This document shows positions 7,074 to 15,602 of a stretch of 24,090 nt of DNA, piece after piece. Positions within the stretch are counted from its first letter, which is position 1; the number at the start of each line of letters is the position of its first letter. A program made the translations under genes and the position numbers. The stretch comes from DAOUMU01 sp034409055 (GTDB lineage Bacteria > Chloroflexota > Anaerolineae > 4572-78 > J111): NCBI GenBank assembly GCA_034409055.1, contig DAOUMU010000493.1, positions 1 to 24,090 on the forward strand, written 5' to 3'. The notes under the pieces were generated by a model. That model searched no databases. It was not told where the DNA came from and saw only the letters and a program-made list of their open reading frames with translations.

Positions 7074-8471
7074 TTAAAGTTTCGGCCCTTCGGACAAAAT
7101 TGCATCGGCGGGCATACCGGGTTTCAAGTGTTGATCCTCATTCTCTAATTTGATTTTGACAGCAAAGACGGTGTTGATCCGTTCTTCTTTGGTTTGTACA
7201 TTTTTAGGCGTAAATTCGGCTTCATCATTGATGAAGATAATGTAGCCGGTGAAGGGCTGTTCCGGGAAAGCATCGACAAATACGTCCACCTTTTGCCCGA
7301 TGGAGACGGTGTCTACATCCGGCTCGGGGACGTAGACGGTCAGGGTGACATTGGTTAAATCGGCCAGAGTCAACTGAGTTGCTCCAGGTATAGCCATCTC
7401 TCCCTCGTGTGCTACCTGTTCAACCACCCAACCGGCTATGGGCGCTAAGAGGATGTGCTTCTCCCGTTGTACATTCAGGGCTGTCAGGCTGGCTTCGGCT
7501 TGCTTGACCTGGGCCTCAGCCACGGCAACCTGTTCGGTCCGGGGACCGACCTCAAGAATGTCAAGCTGAGCCTTGGCCACCTCTACCTCGGCCAGGGCAA
7601 TCTGGTAAGTAGCTTCGGCCTGGGTTACTTTGGCTTGGGCCTCTTGGGGATCGTTTCTGATGCGCAACAAATCATTCAAAGCGATTTCAGCATCATCACG
7701 CTCGACCAAAGCGCTATTCAGATTGACCCAGGCTTCCCACTGGTCAGCACCAGCCAGATTCCAGGCGACGCTCACGCGCTGCTTTTCGCCTTCAGGCAGG
7801 TGAACCCAGTCTCTAACCCCCTTGTCGCTCACCGGGTCCCGATAGTGAACGTAAACCCCCTGCTGAACTACCTCCCAATCATGACGCCGTAGGTTCCACA
7901 TCGCTTCACCGACATCTTTTAGCGGGATTGCGTATTCTATTCTCAGTTCGGCTAAGGCCAGTGCTGTTTTGGTGGCGTCAATTTGCCGATCCAACTCTTG
8001 AGGATTGTCGCGTAGGGTCATGGCGTCTTGCCATAGGGTGTAAGCGGCTTCGGCGTTGGCTTCGGCCACGGCCACCGCCGCTTTAGCTTTGGCAATTTCT
8101 TCATCCCGAACCCAGGCTTCTACTTTAGCCAGTTGCGCTTCGGCCACAGCAATTTTTGCTTCAGCTTGCTCCAGTTCTGCATCCAGAAGAGCTGTGTCCA
8201 ACACAACCAAAACCTGGCCCGTTTTAACGAAATCACCCTCGTCGACCGTAATCTGTGTAATTCGCCCGTTGATTTCCGGGGCTATGTTGACCTCTTCGGC
8301 TTCGATGAAGCCGGAAGCGCTGTGTACGCCACTGGCTTCGGTTTCACTGATCAAACCAAATTGAAGTTGAAGTTGGGTGAGCTCATCCGGGTTCTGATTA
8401 AAATACCAATACCCTCCGCCAATGGCTCCAACCACCAGCAGGATAATGATAAACGGTACTATTTTCTTCAT
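7074..8471 (-). CDS. HlyD-type membrane fusion protein
   Basis: Adaptor subunit of an ABC exporter, 465 residues. It has an N-terminal membrane anchor (about 4-24), a first lipoyl half (SGFIEAEEVNIAPEINGRI, ending near 92), a coiled-coil hairpin (about 95-335), a second lipoyl half (ILLAPIAGWVVEQ, from 340), and a barrel region ending KPGMPADAIL. The hairpin is interrupted at about 185-250 by a Trp-rich, non-coiled insertion (Trp192, 199, 222, 237, 245 and 248) containing a VYVHYRDPVSDKG stretch. The other fusion protein has no such insertion. The two share closely similar C-terminal halves (for example EAEFTP-NVQT-EER), so they are paralogues and may form a mixed ring. A strong GGAGGTG ribosome site precedes the ATG. 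The ATPase gene ends 39 bases upstream in the same operon. Confidence 0.92.
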   Translation of the reverse strand: MKKIVPFIIILLVVGAIGGGYWYFNQNPDELTQLQLQFGLISETEASGVHSASGFIEAEEVNIAPEINGRITQITVDEGDFVKTGQVLVVLDTALLDAELEQAEAKIAVAEAQLAKVEAWVRDEEIAKAKAAVAVAEANAEAAYTLWQDAMTLRDNPQELDRQIDATKTALALAELRIEYAIPLKDVGEAMWNLRRHDWEVVQQGVYVHYRDPVSDKGVRDWVHLPEGEKQRVSVAWNLAGADQWEAWVNLNSALVERDDAEIALNDLLRIRNDPQEAQAKVTQAEATYQIALAEVEVAKAQLDILEVGPRTEQVAVAEAQVKQAEASLTALNVQREKHILLAPIAGWVVEQVAHEGEMAIPGATQLTLADLTNVTLTVYVPEPDVDTVSIGQKVDVFVDAFPEQPFTGYIIFINDEAEFTPKNVQTKEERINTVFAVKIKLENEDQHLKPGMPADAILSEGPKL

Positions 8472-8510
8472 GATTCACCTCCAAGATGAATGGCAGGTAA
8501 TTCCAGCTTT

Positions 8511-9476
8511 TTAACGCCCCAAGACCTTTTCCGCCTCACGCGCACTGGAGATAAAGACATCTTCCAATGAAGGGGCGATCCGTTCAATAGATATCACCGT
8601 AAGACCATGATCGGCCAGGGTCTTTTCTATTAAGGGGATATGCTCCGCCCCATTTTTGGTGACCACGTGGATGAGGGCGCCGTACAAAGCAACCTCTTCG
8701 AAAATGTTCAAATTACGCAATAGAGGAATGGCCCGGTCAGCATCATTGTTACAGTCAATCTCTATCACATCACCACGCATCTGGGTGATTTTGATTTCTT
8801 CCGGTGAACCTTTAGCCACCAAGGTCCCCCGCTGAATAAAGGCTAAATCCTGACAGTGTTCAGCCTCATCCATGTAGTGAGTGGTCACTAAAATGGTGGT
8901 TCCTTCTTCGGCCAGATCGTAGATCAGTTCCCAGAAGGCCCGACGGGAGATGGGGTCAACCCCGGCTGTTGGCTCGTCCAAAAAGAGCACCTCCGGCTCG
9001 TGGATGATAGCCACACCCAGAGCCAGGCGTTGCTTCCAACCACCGGAGAGATTCTTGGTCAATTCTCGCTGCCGTCCGGTCAAACCGGCCATCTCCAAGA
9101 TATATTGCTTGCGTGCCTTTAGTTTTTTGCCCCGCACGCCATAGACGCCGCCGTAGAAATTAAGGTTCTCCTCCACCGTCAAATCGTTGTACAGGCTGAA
9201 TTTCTGGCTCATATAACCGATCCGCTTGCGCAAGGCCTCACTTTCCTTAACCACGTCAAAGCCGATGACCTTAGCCGTGCCAGCGGTAGGAGTTAATAAC
9301 CCCAATAACATCCGGATGGTGGTCGTCTTACCGGCGCCATTGGGCCCCAGAAAGCCAAAGATTTGGCCCCGTGGAACCTCAAAACTGATATCGTTGACGG
9401 CGACAAATTCGCCAAATTTTTTGGTCAGCCCCAACACTTCAATGGCTGGGTCGTTATGATTGATTTGGATCGTCAT
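8511..9476 (-). CDS. ABC exporter ATPase subunit (canonical)
   Basis: Cytoplasmic nucleotide-binding subunit for ABC-2 permeases (DrrA/YbhF/CcmA type), 321 residues. Walker A GPNGAGKTT (44-52), Q-loop Gln91, signature LSGGWKQR (143-150), Walker B VLFLDEP with Glu168 (163-169), D-loop AGVD, and switch His200 in TTHYMDEAE are all present, so it should hydrolyse ATP. The C-terminal hundred residues resemble the regulatory tail of drug/lipid exporter ATPases. The ribosome site before the ATG is weak and an 87-base gap separates it from the upstream ATPase gene. With that neighbour it resembles a YbhF protein split into two genes. It is followed by the two fusion-protein genes. Confidence 0.95.
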   Translation of the reverse strand: MTIQINHNDPAIEVLGLTKKFGEFVAVNDISFEVPRGQIFGFLGPNGAGKTTTIRMLLGLLTPTAGTAKVIGFDVVKESEALRKRIGYMSQKFSLYNDLTVEENLNFYGGVYGVRGKKLKARKQYILEMAGLTGRQRELTKNLSGGWKQRLALGVAIIHEPEVLFLDEPTAGVDPISRRAFWELIYDLAEEGTTILVTTHYMDEAEHCQDLAFIQRGTLVAKGSPEEIKITQMRGDVIEIDCNNDADRAIPLLRNLNIFEEVALYGALIHVVTKNGAEHIPLIEKTLADHGLTVISIERIAPSLEDVFISSAREAEKVLGR

Positions 9477-9563
9477 TTTTCAGTGCCTATGGTTTTGTTG
9501 CGTAAATCCAATGGAACAAGCACCCACACAACATAGACATACATTGACAGCCGGAAATAACCC

Positions 9564-10541
9564 TTACTGGGCTTCGTCCCTTTCCATTTTCTTCCTGATG
9601 AGCGAGATAAATGCCTCCTCCATACGGGGTAGGGTCTGGCGGAAGTTAGCCATCGTGATCTGCTCTGCGGCCAGGGCTGCTTCAAGCTGTGGGCGACGTT
9701 GTTCGACATTATCCACGAAAACGTGCATCAGGTCCCCGTAGGTTTGCACTTCCAGTACCCCTTCTTGCCCGGCCAGAATCCGGTCGACTCTACGTAGCCG
9801 ACCCACACCCTGAATCTGGTCCGATTCTGGTCTAAATTCCATCAATTCGCCTGGAATAAGGGCCTTAATCTGACTGGGCATCCCCTGTTCCACCAGCCGG
9901 CCATTGTACATAAGCCCTACCCGAGAGCAGCGCTCGGCCTCATCCATATAGGGCGTATTGACCAGGATGGTGGTGCCATCAACGTGCAAGCTGGCCAAAA
10001 TGTCCCAAAACTCGCGCCGGGAAACCGGGTCTACGCCGGTAGTCGGCTCATCCAGGTAGAGAATATCAGGGGCGTGGATCAGGGCACAAGCCAGGCCCAA
10101 CTTCTTCTTCATCCCCCCGGAGAGTCGTCCGGCTCGCCGGTCGGTAAATTCGGTTAAGCGGGCAAAATTAAGCAAACGCTCAACACGTTCCCGCCGGACT
10201 TTACCCCGCACCCCAAATACATCGGCAAAGAAGTGGATATTTTCTAACACGCTCAAATCACTATACAGGGCAAACTGTTGGGCCATGTAGCCGATATGTT
10301 CTTTGATTTGCTCCGGTTGTTTGCGCAGGTCAAACCCGGTAATGGTGGCATTCCCGGCCGTGGGATTCATAATCGCAGCCAACATACGCATGGTGGTGGT
10401 TTTGCCAGCCCCATCAGGCCCCACCAGACCAAAGATTTCACCCTTCTTTATTTCCAGGTCCAAACTATCCACCGCCACTATTTTGCGGAAATGTTTGGTT
10501 AAATTTTCTGTTTTAATAATGACTTCGTTACCGTTATTCAT
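9564..10541 (-). CDS. ABC exporter ATPase subunit with altered switch-histidine loop
   Basis: First gene of the ATPase/fusion-protein operon, 325 residues. Walker A GPDGAGKTT (41-49), Q-loop near Gln88/89, signature LSGGMKKK (140-147), and Walker B ILYLDEP (160-166, Glu165) are intact. The H-switch is not: where the partner has TTHYMDEAE, this protein has NTPYMDEAE, so Pro197 replaces the histidine. The N-terminal half of fused YbhF-type ATPases is, as far as I recall, similarly degenerate. That supports a heterodimer in which one site is regulatory or slow and the partner at 8511 supplies the working site. A consensus promoter overlapped by a TetR-type palindrome lies just upstream. Confidence 0.93.
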   Translation of the reverse strand: MNNGNEVIIKTENLTKHFRKIVAVDSLDLEIKKGEIFGLVGPDGAGKTTTMRMLAAIMNPTAGNATITGFDLRKQPEQIKEHIGYMAQQFALYSDLSVLENIHFFADVFGVRGKVRRERVERLLNFARLTEFTDRRAGRLSGGMKKKLGLACALIHAPDILYLDEPTTGVDPVSRREFWDILASLHVDGTTILVNTPYMDEAERCSRVGLMYNGRLVEQGMPSQIKALIPGELMEFRPESDQIQGVGRLRRVDRILAGQEGVLEVQTYGDLMHVFVDNVEQRRPQLEAALAAEQITMANFRQTLPRMEEAFISLIRKKMERDEAQ

Positions 10542-10574
10542 TTTTTTCTCTTAAGTGATACATCGATTATTTTG

Positions 10575-10598
10575 ACTAGACTGACCAGTCAGTCTAGT
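10575..10598. promoter_or_regulatory. TetR-type operator of the ATPase/fusion-protein operon
   Basis: A perfect palindrome with 11-bp arms around CA: ACTAGACTGAC-CA-GTCAGTCTAGT. It contains the 12-bp core GACTGACCAGTC that also forms the operator in front of the tetR1 gene (16264-16281). It covers the start-point region of the promoter at 10603-10631, so binding should block transcription. Confidence 0.85.
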
Positions 10599-10602
10599 AG
10601 AG

Positions 10603-10631
10603 ATTATATCATACTAATCATTCTGTGTCAA
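10603..10631 (-). promoter_or_regulatory. Consensus sigma-70 promoter of the ATPase/fusion-protein operon
   Basis: On the minus strand TTGACA (10626-10631), exactly 17 bases, then TATAAT (10603-10608) with an extended TGA. All twelve positions match the consensus. Start of transcription is expected near 10596, within the palindrome. Confidence 0.9.
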
Positions 10632-10690
10632 TAAGTAATTTCCAGCTTGGTGCAGTCAGAATATCTGCCAGTGCTTATACCTGCTCACGT

Positions 10691-11818
10691 TTACTCCAAT
10701 CTTTTCCGTAGGCGGTTCACAACGAGTGTGTAGAGAATCAGGGCTAACACGCCCAGAGCCACTACCTGGGGCCACAGATCAGCCAGGGTGGAACCTTTGA
10801 GCATAATACCCCGCACAATCGTGTTGTAGTGTTTATTGGGCATTAAGTGAGAGATCACCTGGGCCACACGAGGCATGTACTCTACGGGTAAAATTTGACC
10901 GGAGAAGATGATCTCCAGAATAACAACAAAAAATGCTCCCAGAAATCCCTGTCCCTGGGTTCTGGCCATGGCCGAGATCAGTAACCCCCAGCCCATCTCG
11001 ATAAAAATGTAATAACCGGTCAAGATCATTAACAGCGCCAGTGAACCTCGCAGCGGCACCCGAAAATGAAAGACGTTTAAAGCCAGCATGCCGAGAAAGA
11101 CCAGGTAGGTAATGATCAGAGTCAGCAATCCCTTGCCAACAATGAGCTCAATGGAGCGTATCGGCGTTACGAAGAGCTGTTCCAAGGTACCTGCTTCTCG
11201 TTCTTTGATAATAGCCAGCGCGGGTAGAAGTACGGCTAATAAGGCTATTCCACCGGTCATCTCACCTGGAAGCTGGAAGACTTCGCGGCGCATATCTTCA
11301 TTGAACCAGGTGCGAGCCCGGGTTTCTACCTGCGCCAATCCTGCCATAATCACCGCCCGGTTGGTTGGTTCCTGATGGAGCATCCGCTGCACATACACGT
11401 AAGCCATTCCTTCCAGATAGGCTTGGGCTACTAAAGCGGTGGTCGTCTCACTGCCATCCAACAATACTTGAACGGTAGCGCCCCGGCCTTCGGCATCGAC
11501 CCCAAAATCGGGGGGAATGACCAGTCCTACTTTGGCGATGCCCCGTTCCAACAGATACTCCAACTCCGTTTGACTACTGGCGTAATAGTCCACATCGAAA
11601 ACGTGAGAGTGATGTAACATGGCCACCAGGTCACGACTGGCCTGGCTGTGGTCTTGGTCGTAGACTGCCGTCGGAATATGCATGATCCCTCGCGAAACCA
11701 TGTCCGCAGCCGACATCAGGTTCCAGATTGGAAACACCAGCACAAAAACCAGGAGTAACTTATGACGCAAAAATTGAATAGCTTCTTTCCAGACCAGACT
11801 CCAGATACGACTTAACAT
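10691..11818 (-). CDS. ABC-2 type exporter permease
   Basis: Integral membrane subunit of 375 residues (ABC2_membrane_3 type). One N-terminal membrane helix (about 20-38), a large outside domain of about 150 residues with the family's LLDGSETTTA element, then the cytoplasmic coupling motif KEREAGTLEQLFVTPIR (205-221) and five C-terminal membrane helices, the last followed by a basic tail. The stop is close to the operator/promoter of the ATPase operon; the permease upstream ends 51 bases before its start, and the two appear to be one transcription unit. Together they look like the YbhS/YbhR pair of a YbhGFSR-type exporter that would use the ATPases just downstream. The ribosome site is weak. 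Substrate unknown. Confidence 0.93.
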   Translation of the reverse strand: MLSRIWSLVWKEAIQFLRHKLLLVFVLVFPIWNLMSAADMVSRGIMHIPTAVYDQDHSQASRDLVAMLHHSHVFDVDYYASSQTELEYLLERGIAKVGLVIPPDFGVDAEGRGATVQVLLDGSETTTALVAQAYLEGMAYVYVQRMLHQEPTNRAVIMAGLAQVETRARTWFNEDMRREVFQLPGEMTGGIALLAVLLPALAIIKEREAGTLEQLFVTPIRSIELIVGKGLLTLIITYLVFLGMLALNVFHFRVPLRGSLALLMILTGYYIFIEMGWGLLISAMARTQGQGFLGAFFVVILEIIFSGQILPVEYMPRVAQVISHLMPNKHYNTIVRGIMLKGSTLADLWPQVVALGVLALILYTLVVNRLRKRLE

Positions 11819-11869
11819 CTCTTACGCCCTCAATCCGATCAACTCATTGATGTTTACTGATGAGCATTA

Positions 11870-13000
11870 TCAGGCCAGCTTTTTCTTGAGCCGCCACACG
11901 GCTAGGCCATTCACCAGCAAGCCAAGAGCCAACAGGAAAAGCCCATGGGACATCAAGGCCTGTCCCCCGACCCCTTTCAGGAAAATGCCCCGGGCGATAA
12001 TGACGTAATGGGTAGCTGGCCAAAGCATTGCCTGCATTTGCGCATCAGGCGACATGGCGTAGAGGGGATAGAAAATCCCGGCCTCGTTGATAGATGGCAT
12101 GATAAAAATCAACCCGGCGATAACCAGGGTGGTCATCTGGGTGCGGGCCAGGCTGGAAACCAGCAGACCAATACCCAGGTTAGCCAGCAGAAAAGGACTG
12201 GCAAACAAGACCAAATCTACCAGCCGGCCCCGGAAAGGAACCCCAAAGAGCACCCCGCCAATCAAAGTGAATAGAAAAATATCCAACAAACCGATCAGTA
12301 AATAAGGTATCACTTTGCCGGCCAGTAACTGGTAACGCCGAATGGGTGTGGCCATCAACCCTTCTAGACTACCCGACTCTTTCTCCTTGGCCAGGGATAG
12401 AGAGGCGGCCAGGGCCGGCATAGCCAAGACGATGGCCATCAGCCCCGGCAGGATACTGTTGACCTCTTTCAGACTGGGGTTATATAGGGCCCGGGTCCGG
12501 AATTCCAGAGGCAACGATTGGGAAGCTGACGTTACTCCCCTTTTGGCCAATCGCTGCTCCAGCAACGCGACCGAGAAGTGAGCCGACAGCGCCTCGGCAT
12601 TGCCCAAAATTTGATGGGCAGTGTTGGGCTCGGTGCCATCCAGGATGATCTGCACCAGCACTCGTTCTCCCCGCAGTGTTGCCTCAGCAAAATTGGGGGG
12701 GACAACGATGGCTGCTCGTACCCGGCCCACTTCCACCCACTGACGAGCCTCTTCGTGACTTCGTGCCCTGTATTTCAGGTCGAAGAACTGGTCGTTGGCA
12801 AAACGCTGTAGATAAGTTCTTGATTGGGGACTGTGGTCGCCGTCCAGGGCGGCAATTGGCACCTGCTCGATATCGGCCGAGAAGGTGTAGGCCAACAGCA
12901 CCATCAGCAGTGCCGCCCCTACTGTAACACCAGCTAGCATCCAGGGATCACGCAGTATATGCCGGAACTCTTTGCGCATCACTGAAAATAAACACCTCAC
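11870..13000 (-). CDS. ABC-2 type exporter permease
   Basis: Membrane subunit of 376 residues starting at GTG; the ATG at residue 8 is a possible alternative. Layout as for ABC-2 permeases: a basic start RKEFRHILRDP, a membrane helix (about 22-40), an extracytoplasmic domain with IILDGTEPNTAHQ, the coupling motif KEKESGSLEGLMATPIRR (205-222) and C-terminal helices ending in WRLKKKLA. In the coupling motif Gly replaces the Gln found in most of the other permeases here (EGL instead of EQL). It is more like the permease at 14484 than its direct neighbour, so the 11870/10691 and 14484/13340 pairs are probably copies of one ancestral pair. Its promoter is at 13074-13103. Confidence 0.93.
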   Translation of the reverse strand: MRCLFSVMRKEFRHILRDPWMLAGVTVGAALLMVLLAYTFSADIEQVPIAALDGDHSPQSRTYLQRFANDQFFDLKYRARSHEEARQWVEVGRVRAAIVVPPNFAEATLRGERVLVQIILDGTEPNTAHQILGNAEALSAHFSVALLEQRLAKRGVTSASQSLPLEFRTRALYNPSLKEVNSILPGLMAIVLAMPALAASLSLAKEKESGSLEGLMATPIRRYQLLAGKVIPYLLIGLLDIFLFTLIGGVLFGVPFRGRLVDLVLFASPFLLANLGIGLLVSSLARTQMTTLVIAGLIFIMPSINEAGIFYPLYAMSPDAQMQAMLWPATHYVIIARGIFLKGVGGQALMSHGLFLLALGLLVNGLAVWRLKKKLA

Positions 13001-13073
13001 GGTTCTTTGCTCCCCTCAGTTGTTGCCCTGTATGTCACCGAAATCTTTCAGTACTTGAACGTACTTGTTACTC

Positions 13074-13103
13074 ACTATAACAAAGCCTGAAACTATTAGT
13101 CAA
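13074..13103 (-). promoter_or_regulatory. Promoter of the 11870-10691 permease pair
   Basis: TTGACT (13098-13103), 18 bases, TATAGT (13074-13079) with an extended TGT on the minus strand. Downstream of the start point GTACTTG occurs twice with a 10-bp period (13051-13057 and 13061-13067), a possible operator unrelated to the TetR sites. Confidence 0.65.
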
Positions 13104-13194
13104 TACAAATTTACGGGCTTAGGACAACCTAATTACAGGGCAAACCGGATGGGTGGGCAGGTCGATGTTACCTCGCTTCTTTTGTTAAAGTGCA

Positions 13195-13326
13195 GTAACT
13201 ACCTACCATGTCATTCTGAACGAGCGCAGCGAGTGAAGAATCTCCTATTTCACCTTGAATTTGTCCTCGTTGCCGGAGATTCCTCGTCGCTGCGCTCCTC
13301 GGAATGACATGAGGGTAGGCAGTTAC
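13195..13326. mobile_element. MITE-like palindromic element with 8-bp target duplication
   Basis: A 132-bp element without coding capacity. Its ends GTAACTACCTACC and GGTAGGCAGTTAC are inverted repeats with one mismatch, and the inner arms (TGTCATTC with GAATGACA, then GAGCGCAGCGA with TCGCTGCGCTC) continue the pairing to a 29-base loop at 13246-13274. The exact octamer AAAGTGCA stands on both sides (13187-13194 and 13327-13334), which is the mark of a transposition event. The inner sequence resembles dispersed GCGCAGCGA-type palindromes common in environmental bacteria. It lies 13 bases past the stop of the permease at 13340, and its hairpin may help end that transcript. Confidence 0.88.
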
Positions 13327-13339
13327 AAAGTGCAATCCA

Positions 13340-14479
13340 TTAAACCAACCGCCGTCTCAAAACCAGAACACTGGCGGTGAAGAGGACCAAGCTCATAGCA
13401 ATCAGCGGCAATAGTTGGGAAGCTAAGCTCTCGAAGCCAGCCCCTTTGGCAAAAAGTTCGCGGCTGATGGTGACAAAGTATCTTAACGGTACCAGAGTTG
13501 AAGCCCACTGAGCAGCCTGGGGCATGGTGTCCACCGGTGTAAAAAATCCAGCCAGGATAGCGTATACCGTGACCAGTAAGCAGATCGAGGGCAAAGCCTG
13601 GGCCTGACTACTGGACAGGGTCGAAATCAGAATACCCATGCCCATCTCGGCCAGCAGGTAAACGAACATCAGTCCGGCGTATAGGGTCAACGAACCCTTA
13701 ATAGGGATTTTGAAGACCCCGCTAGCCACGACCAACATCATCGCCAGTTCGGCATAGGCAATGACGGCAATCGGAATGAGTTTACCGGTGATTAACTCTA
13801 AAGGCTGGGTGGGCGAAACCATTAATTGTTCCAACGTGCCTCGCTCACGTTCCCCGACGATACTGACAGCGGTAATGGCCAGCACAACCAACGACAGCAT
13901 TGTGCCAATCAAGCCGGGAATGTAAAAGGTCTCGCGACGCAATTCCTGGTTATACCAGATACGGGGTTCGGTGCTGATCGGCACCGCTTGCGTTTCTCTT
14001 TCCTGCGGGCGTAGATTGGCCCCGCCCACATTCTGGGCCAGAAAATGTCCGACGACTTCTTCGGCGTAGGTGGCCGTGTAATTGGCCACGGCAATGTTAC
14101 TGCCGTCGATGATGGCGGCAACGGTGACTTCATCGTTGTCACCGGTCAAGGTGCGCTCGAAGTCCTGGGGAATGATGAAGAAAGCGCTAATCTCGCTTCC
14201 ATCCAGCATCCGTTCTGCCTGGGACATATCATCGGATAAAGATATCACCTCAAAGGTGCGAGCCTGATGAATGGTATTAACCAGGCGGCGGCTGGCTGCT
14301 GTCCGGTCGGCATCATATACCACAGCGGGTAAATCGTCGACGTCACCGGCCGTAGCGTAACCCAGGATAATCACTTCAATAATCGGGATGGCCAGTACAA
14401 AGGCTACTATACCGGCATGACGCCATAACTCTAGCAGTTCCTTTTTCACAATTTGACCGATGCGATAGAAGGCGTTCAT
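13340..14479 (-). CDS. ABC-2 type exporter permease
   Basis: Membrane subunit of 379 residues. An N-terminal helix (about 22-42), an outside domain with AAIIDGSNIAVAN, coupling motif GERERGTLEQLMVSPTQP (209-226) and C-terminal helices ending VLRRRLV. The outer domain carries an unusually acidic face (SGDNDE-like stretch near 112-117). It begins four bases after the stop of the permease at 14484, whose last codons hold the ribosome site (AGGA), so the two are translationally coupled as a heterodimeric pair. It is the last gene of the tetR1 operon, ahead of the MITE. Confidence 0.93.
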   Translation of the reverse strand: MNAFYRIGQIVKKELLELWRHAGIVAFVLAIPIIEVIILGYATAGDVDDLPAVVYDADRTAASRRLVNTIHQARTFEVISLSDDMSQAERMLDGSEISAFFIIPQDFERTLTGDNDEVTVAAIIDGSNIAVANYTATYAEEVVGHFLAQNVGGANLRPQERETQAVPISTEPRIWYNQELRRETFYIPGLIGTMLSLVVLAITAVSIVGERERGTLEQLMVSPTQPLELITGKLIPIAVIAYAELAMMLVVASGVFKIPIKGSLTLYAGLMFVYLLAEMGMGILISTLSSSQAQALPSICLLVTVYAILAGFFTPVDTMPQAAQWASTLVPLRYFVTISRELFAKGAGFESLASQLLPLIAMSLVLFTASVLVLRRRLV

Positions 14480-14483
14480 TTTT

Positions 14484-15602
14484 CTATCCTAACTTCTTCT
14501 GAAAACGAAGATAGGCCAGCATACTCATCATCACCCCGACTGCGAGCAGAGTTAAGGTATTGGGCCATAAAACCTCCCAGCCAACCCCCTTTAGAAAAAT
14601 GCCCCGGGCGATGGTCGTAAAATGGGTCGCGGGTAATAAAGTCGATTGTCGTTGCAACCAGGTTGGCATACTCGATACAGGAAAGAAGATGTCGGACAGA
14701 TAAGAGGGGACAATGCCGAAGAGGACAAAGGTGGTCACCATTGCCGCGTGTTGGGTATGCAAAAATTGGGCAATGAAAACGCCGGTACTGGCGATGGCGA
14801 AGACGTAAACAGAACTTAATAAAACGAACAACCCCAGGTTGCCTCGCGCCGGCACGTTAAAAGCAAAATATCCAATGGCGGTAAAAATGCTGACGTCGAA
14901 TAGACCGATCAGCAGGTAGGGAAATATCCGCCCTAGTAAAAGGGGCCAACGTCCCAGCGGCGTGCAAATAAGCTGCTCAAAGTTACCTCGCTCCCGCTCT
15001 CGAGCAAAGGCAGAGGCTGCCCCCACCGCCGATACAGACAGAACGACACTCATCAATCCCGGCATGACGCTGACAATGGTTCTTAAATCGGCGTTGTAAC
15101 GCACCCGGGGCTGAAATGTGCGCGAGGCGAGCACCGGCCTGCCCTGTCGAGTCATTTCCTGGATGACCACTTGTTGGGAGAGATTATTAGCCAGGACTGA
15201 GACGTGGTTGCGAGCCAATTCAGCCACGGCCGGTTCGCTGCCGTCAATGAGCACTTGTATCTGAGCGGCTTCGCCCCGCTTGAGGAGTTGGCTATAGTCG
15301 GCCGGGATAATGATCACAACTTTGGCCAGCCCCTCTTGCAGACTTTGTTCAGCCTCATCACGCCTGGCTATAAAGTCAAGCGTAAAAAATTCATCGTTGA
15401 TCACCGCCTGGATGAATTGGCGACTGTGACGGTTATTGTCAAGGTCCAGAATAAGGGTGGTCACGCCTTCAATGTCAGTCGATAGGGTATAGGCCATTAT
15501 CGTTAGCGAAACCGTCGCCCCAATGGTCAACAAAAATAAGTACCACATATCCCGGTAAAGCTGAACCATTTCGTTGCGAGCTACAGCCCAAAAAGCTCTC
15601 AC
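14484..15602 (-). CDS. ABC-2 type exporter permease
   Basis: Membrane subunit of 372 residues beginning at a GTG that overlaps the tetR1 stop codon (GTGA), a sign of translational coupling. Start MRAFWAVARNEMVQLYRD, one membrane helix (about 21-38), an outside domain with VLIDGSEPAVAE, coupling motif RERERGNFEQLICTPLGR (201-218) and C-terminal helices ending RFQKKLG. Its coupling motif has Phe and Cys where the other permeases have Leu/Ile and Val/Ala. It pairs with the permease at 13340. No ATPase is encoded in this operon, so it probably borrows the ATPases at 8511 and 9564, which carry the same operator. Confidence 0.93.
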   Translation of the reverse strand: MRAFWAVARNEMVQLYRDMWYLFLLTIGATVSLTIMAYTLSTDIEGVTTLILDLDNNRHSRQFIQAVINDEFFTLDFIARRDEAEQSLQEGLAKVVIIIPADYSQLLKRGEAAQIQVLIDGSEPAVAELARNHVSVLANNLSQQVVIQEMTRQGRPVLASRTFQPRVRYNADLRTIVSVMPGLMSVVLSVSAVGAASAFARERERGNFEQLICTPLGRWPLLLGRIFPYLLIGLFDVSIFTAIGYFAFNVPARGNLGLFVLLSSVYVFAIASTGVFIAQFLHTQHAAMVTTFVLFGIVPSYLSDIFFPVSSMPTWLQRQSTLLPATHFTTIARGIFLKGVGWEVLWPNTLTLLAVGVMMSMLAYLRFQKKLG

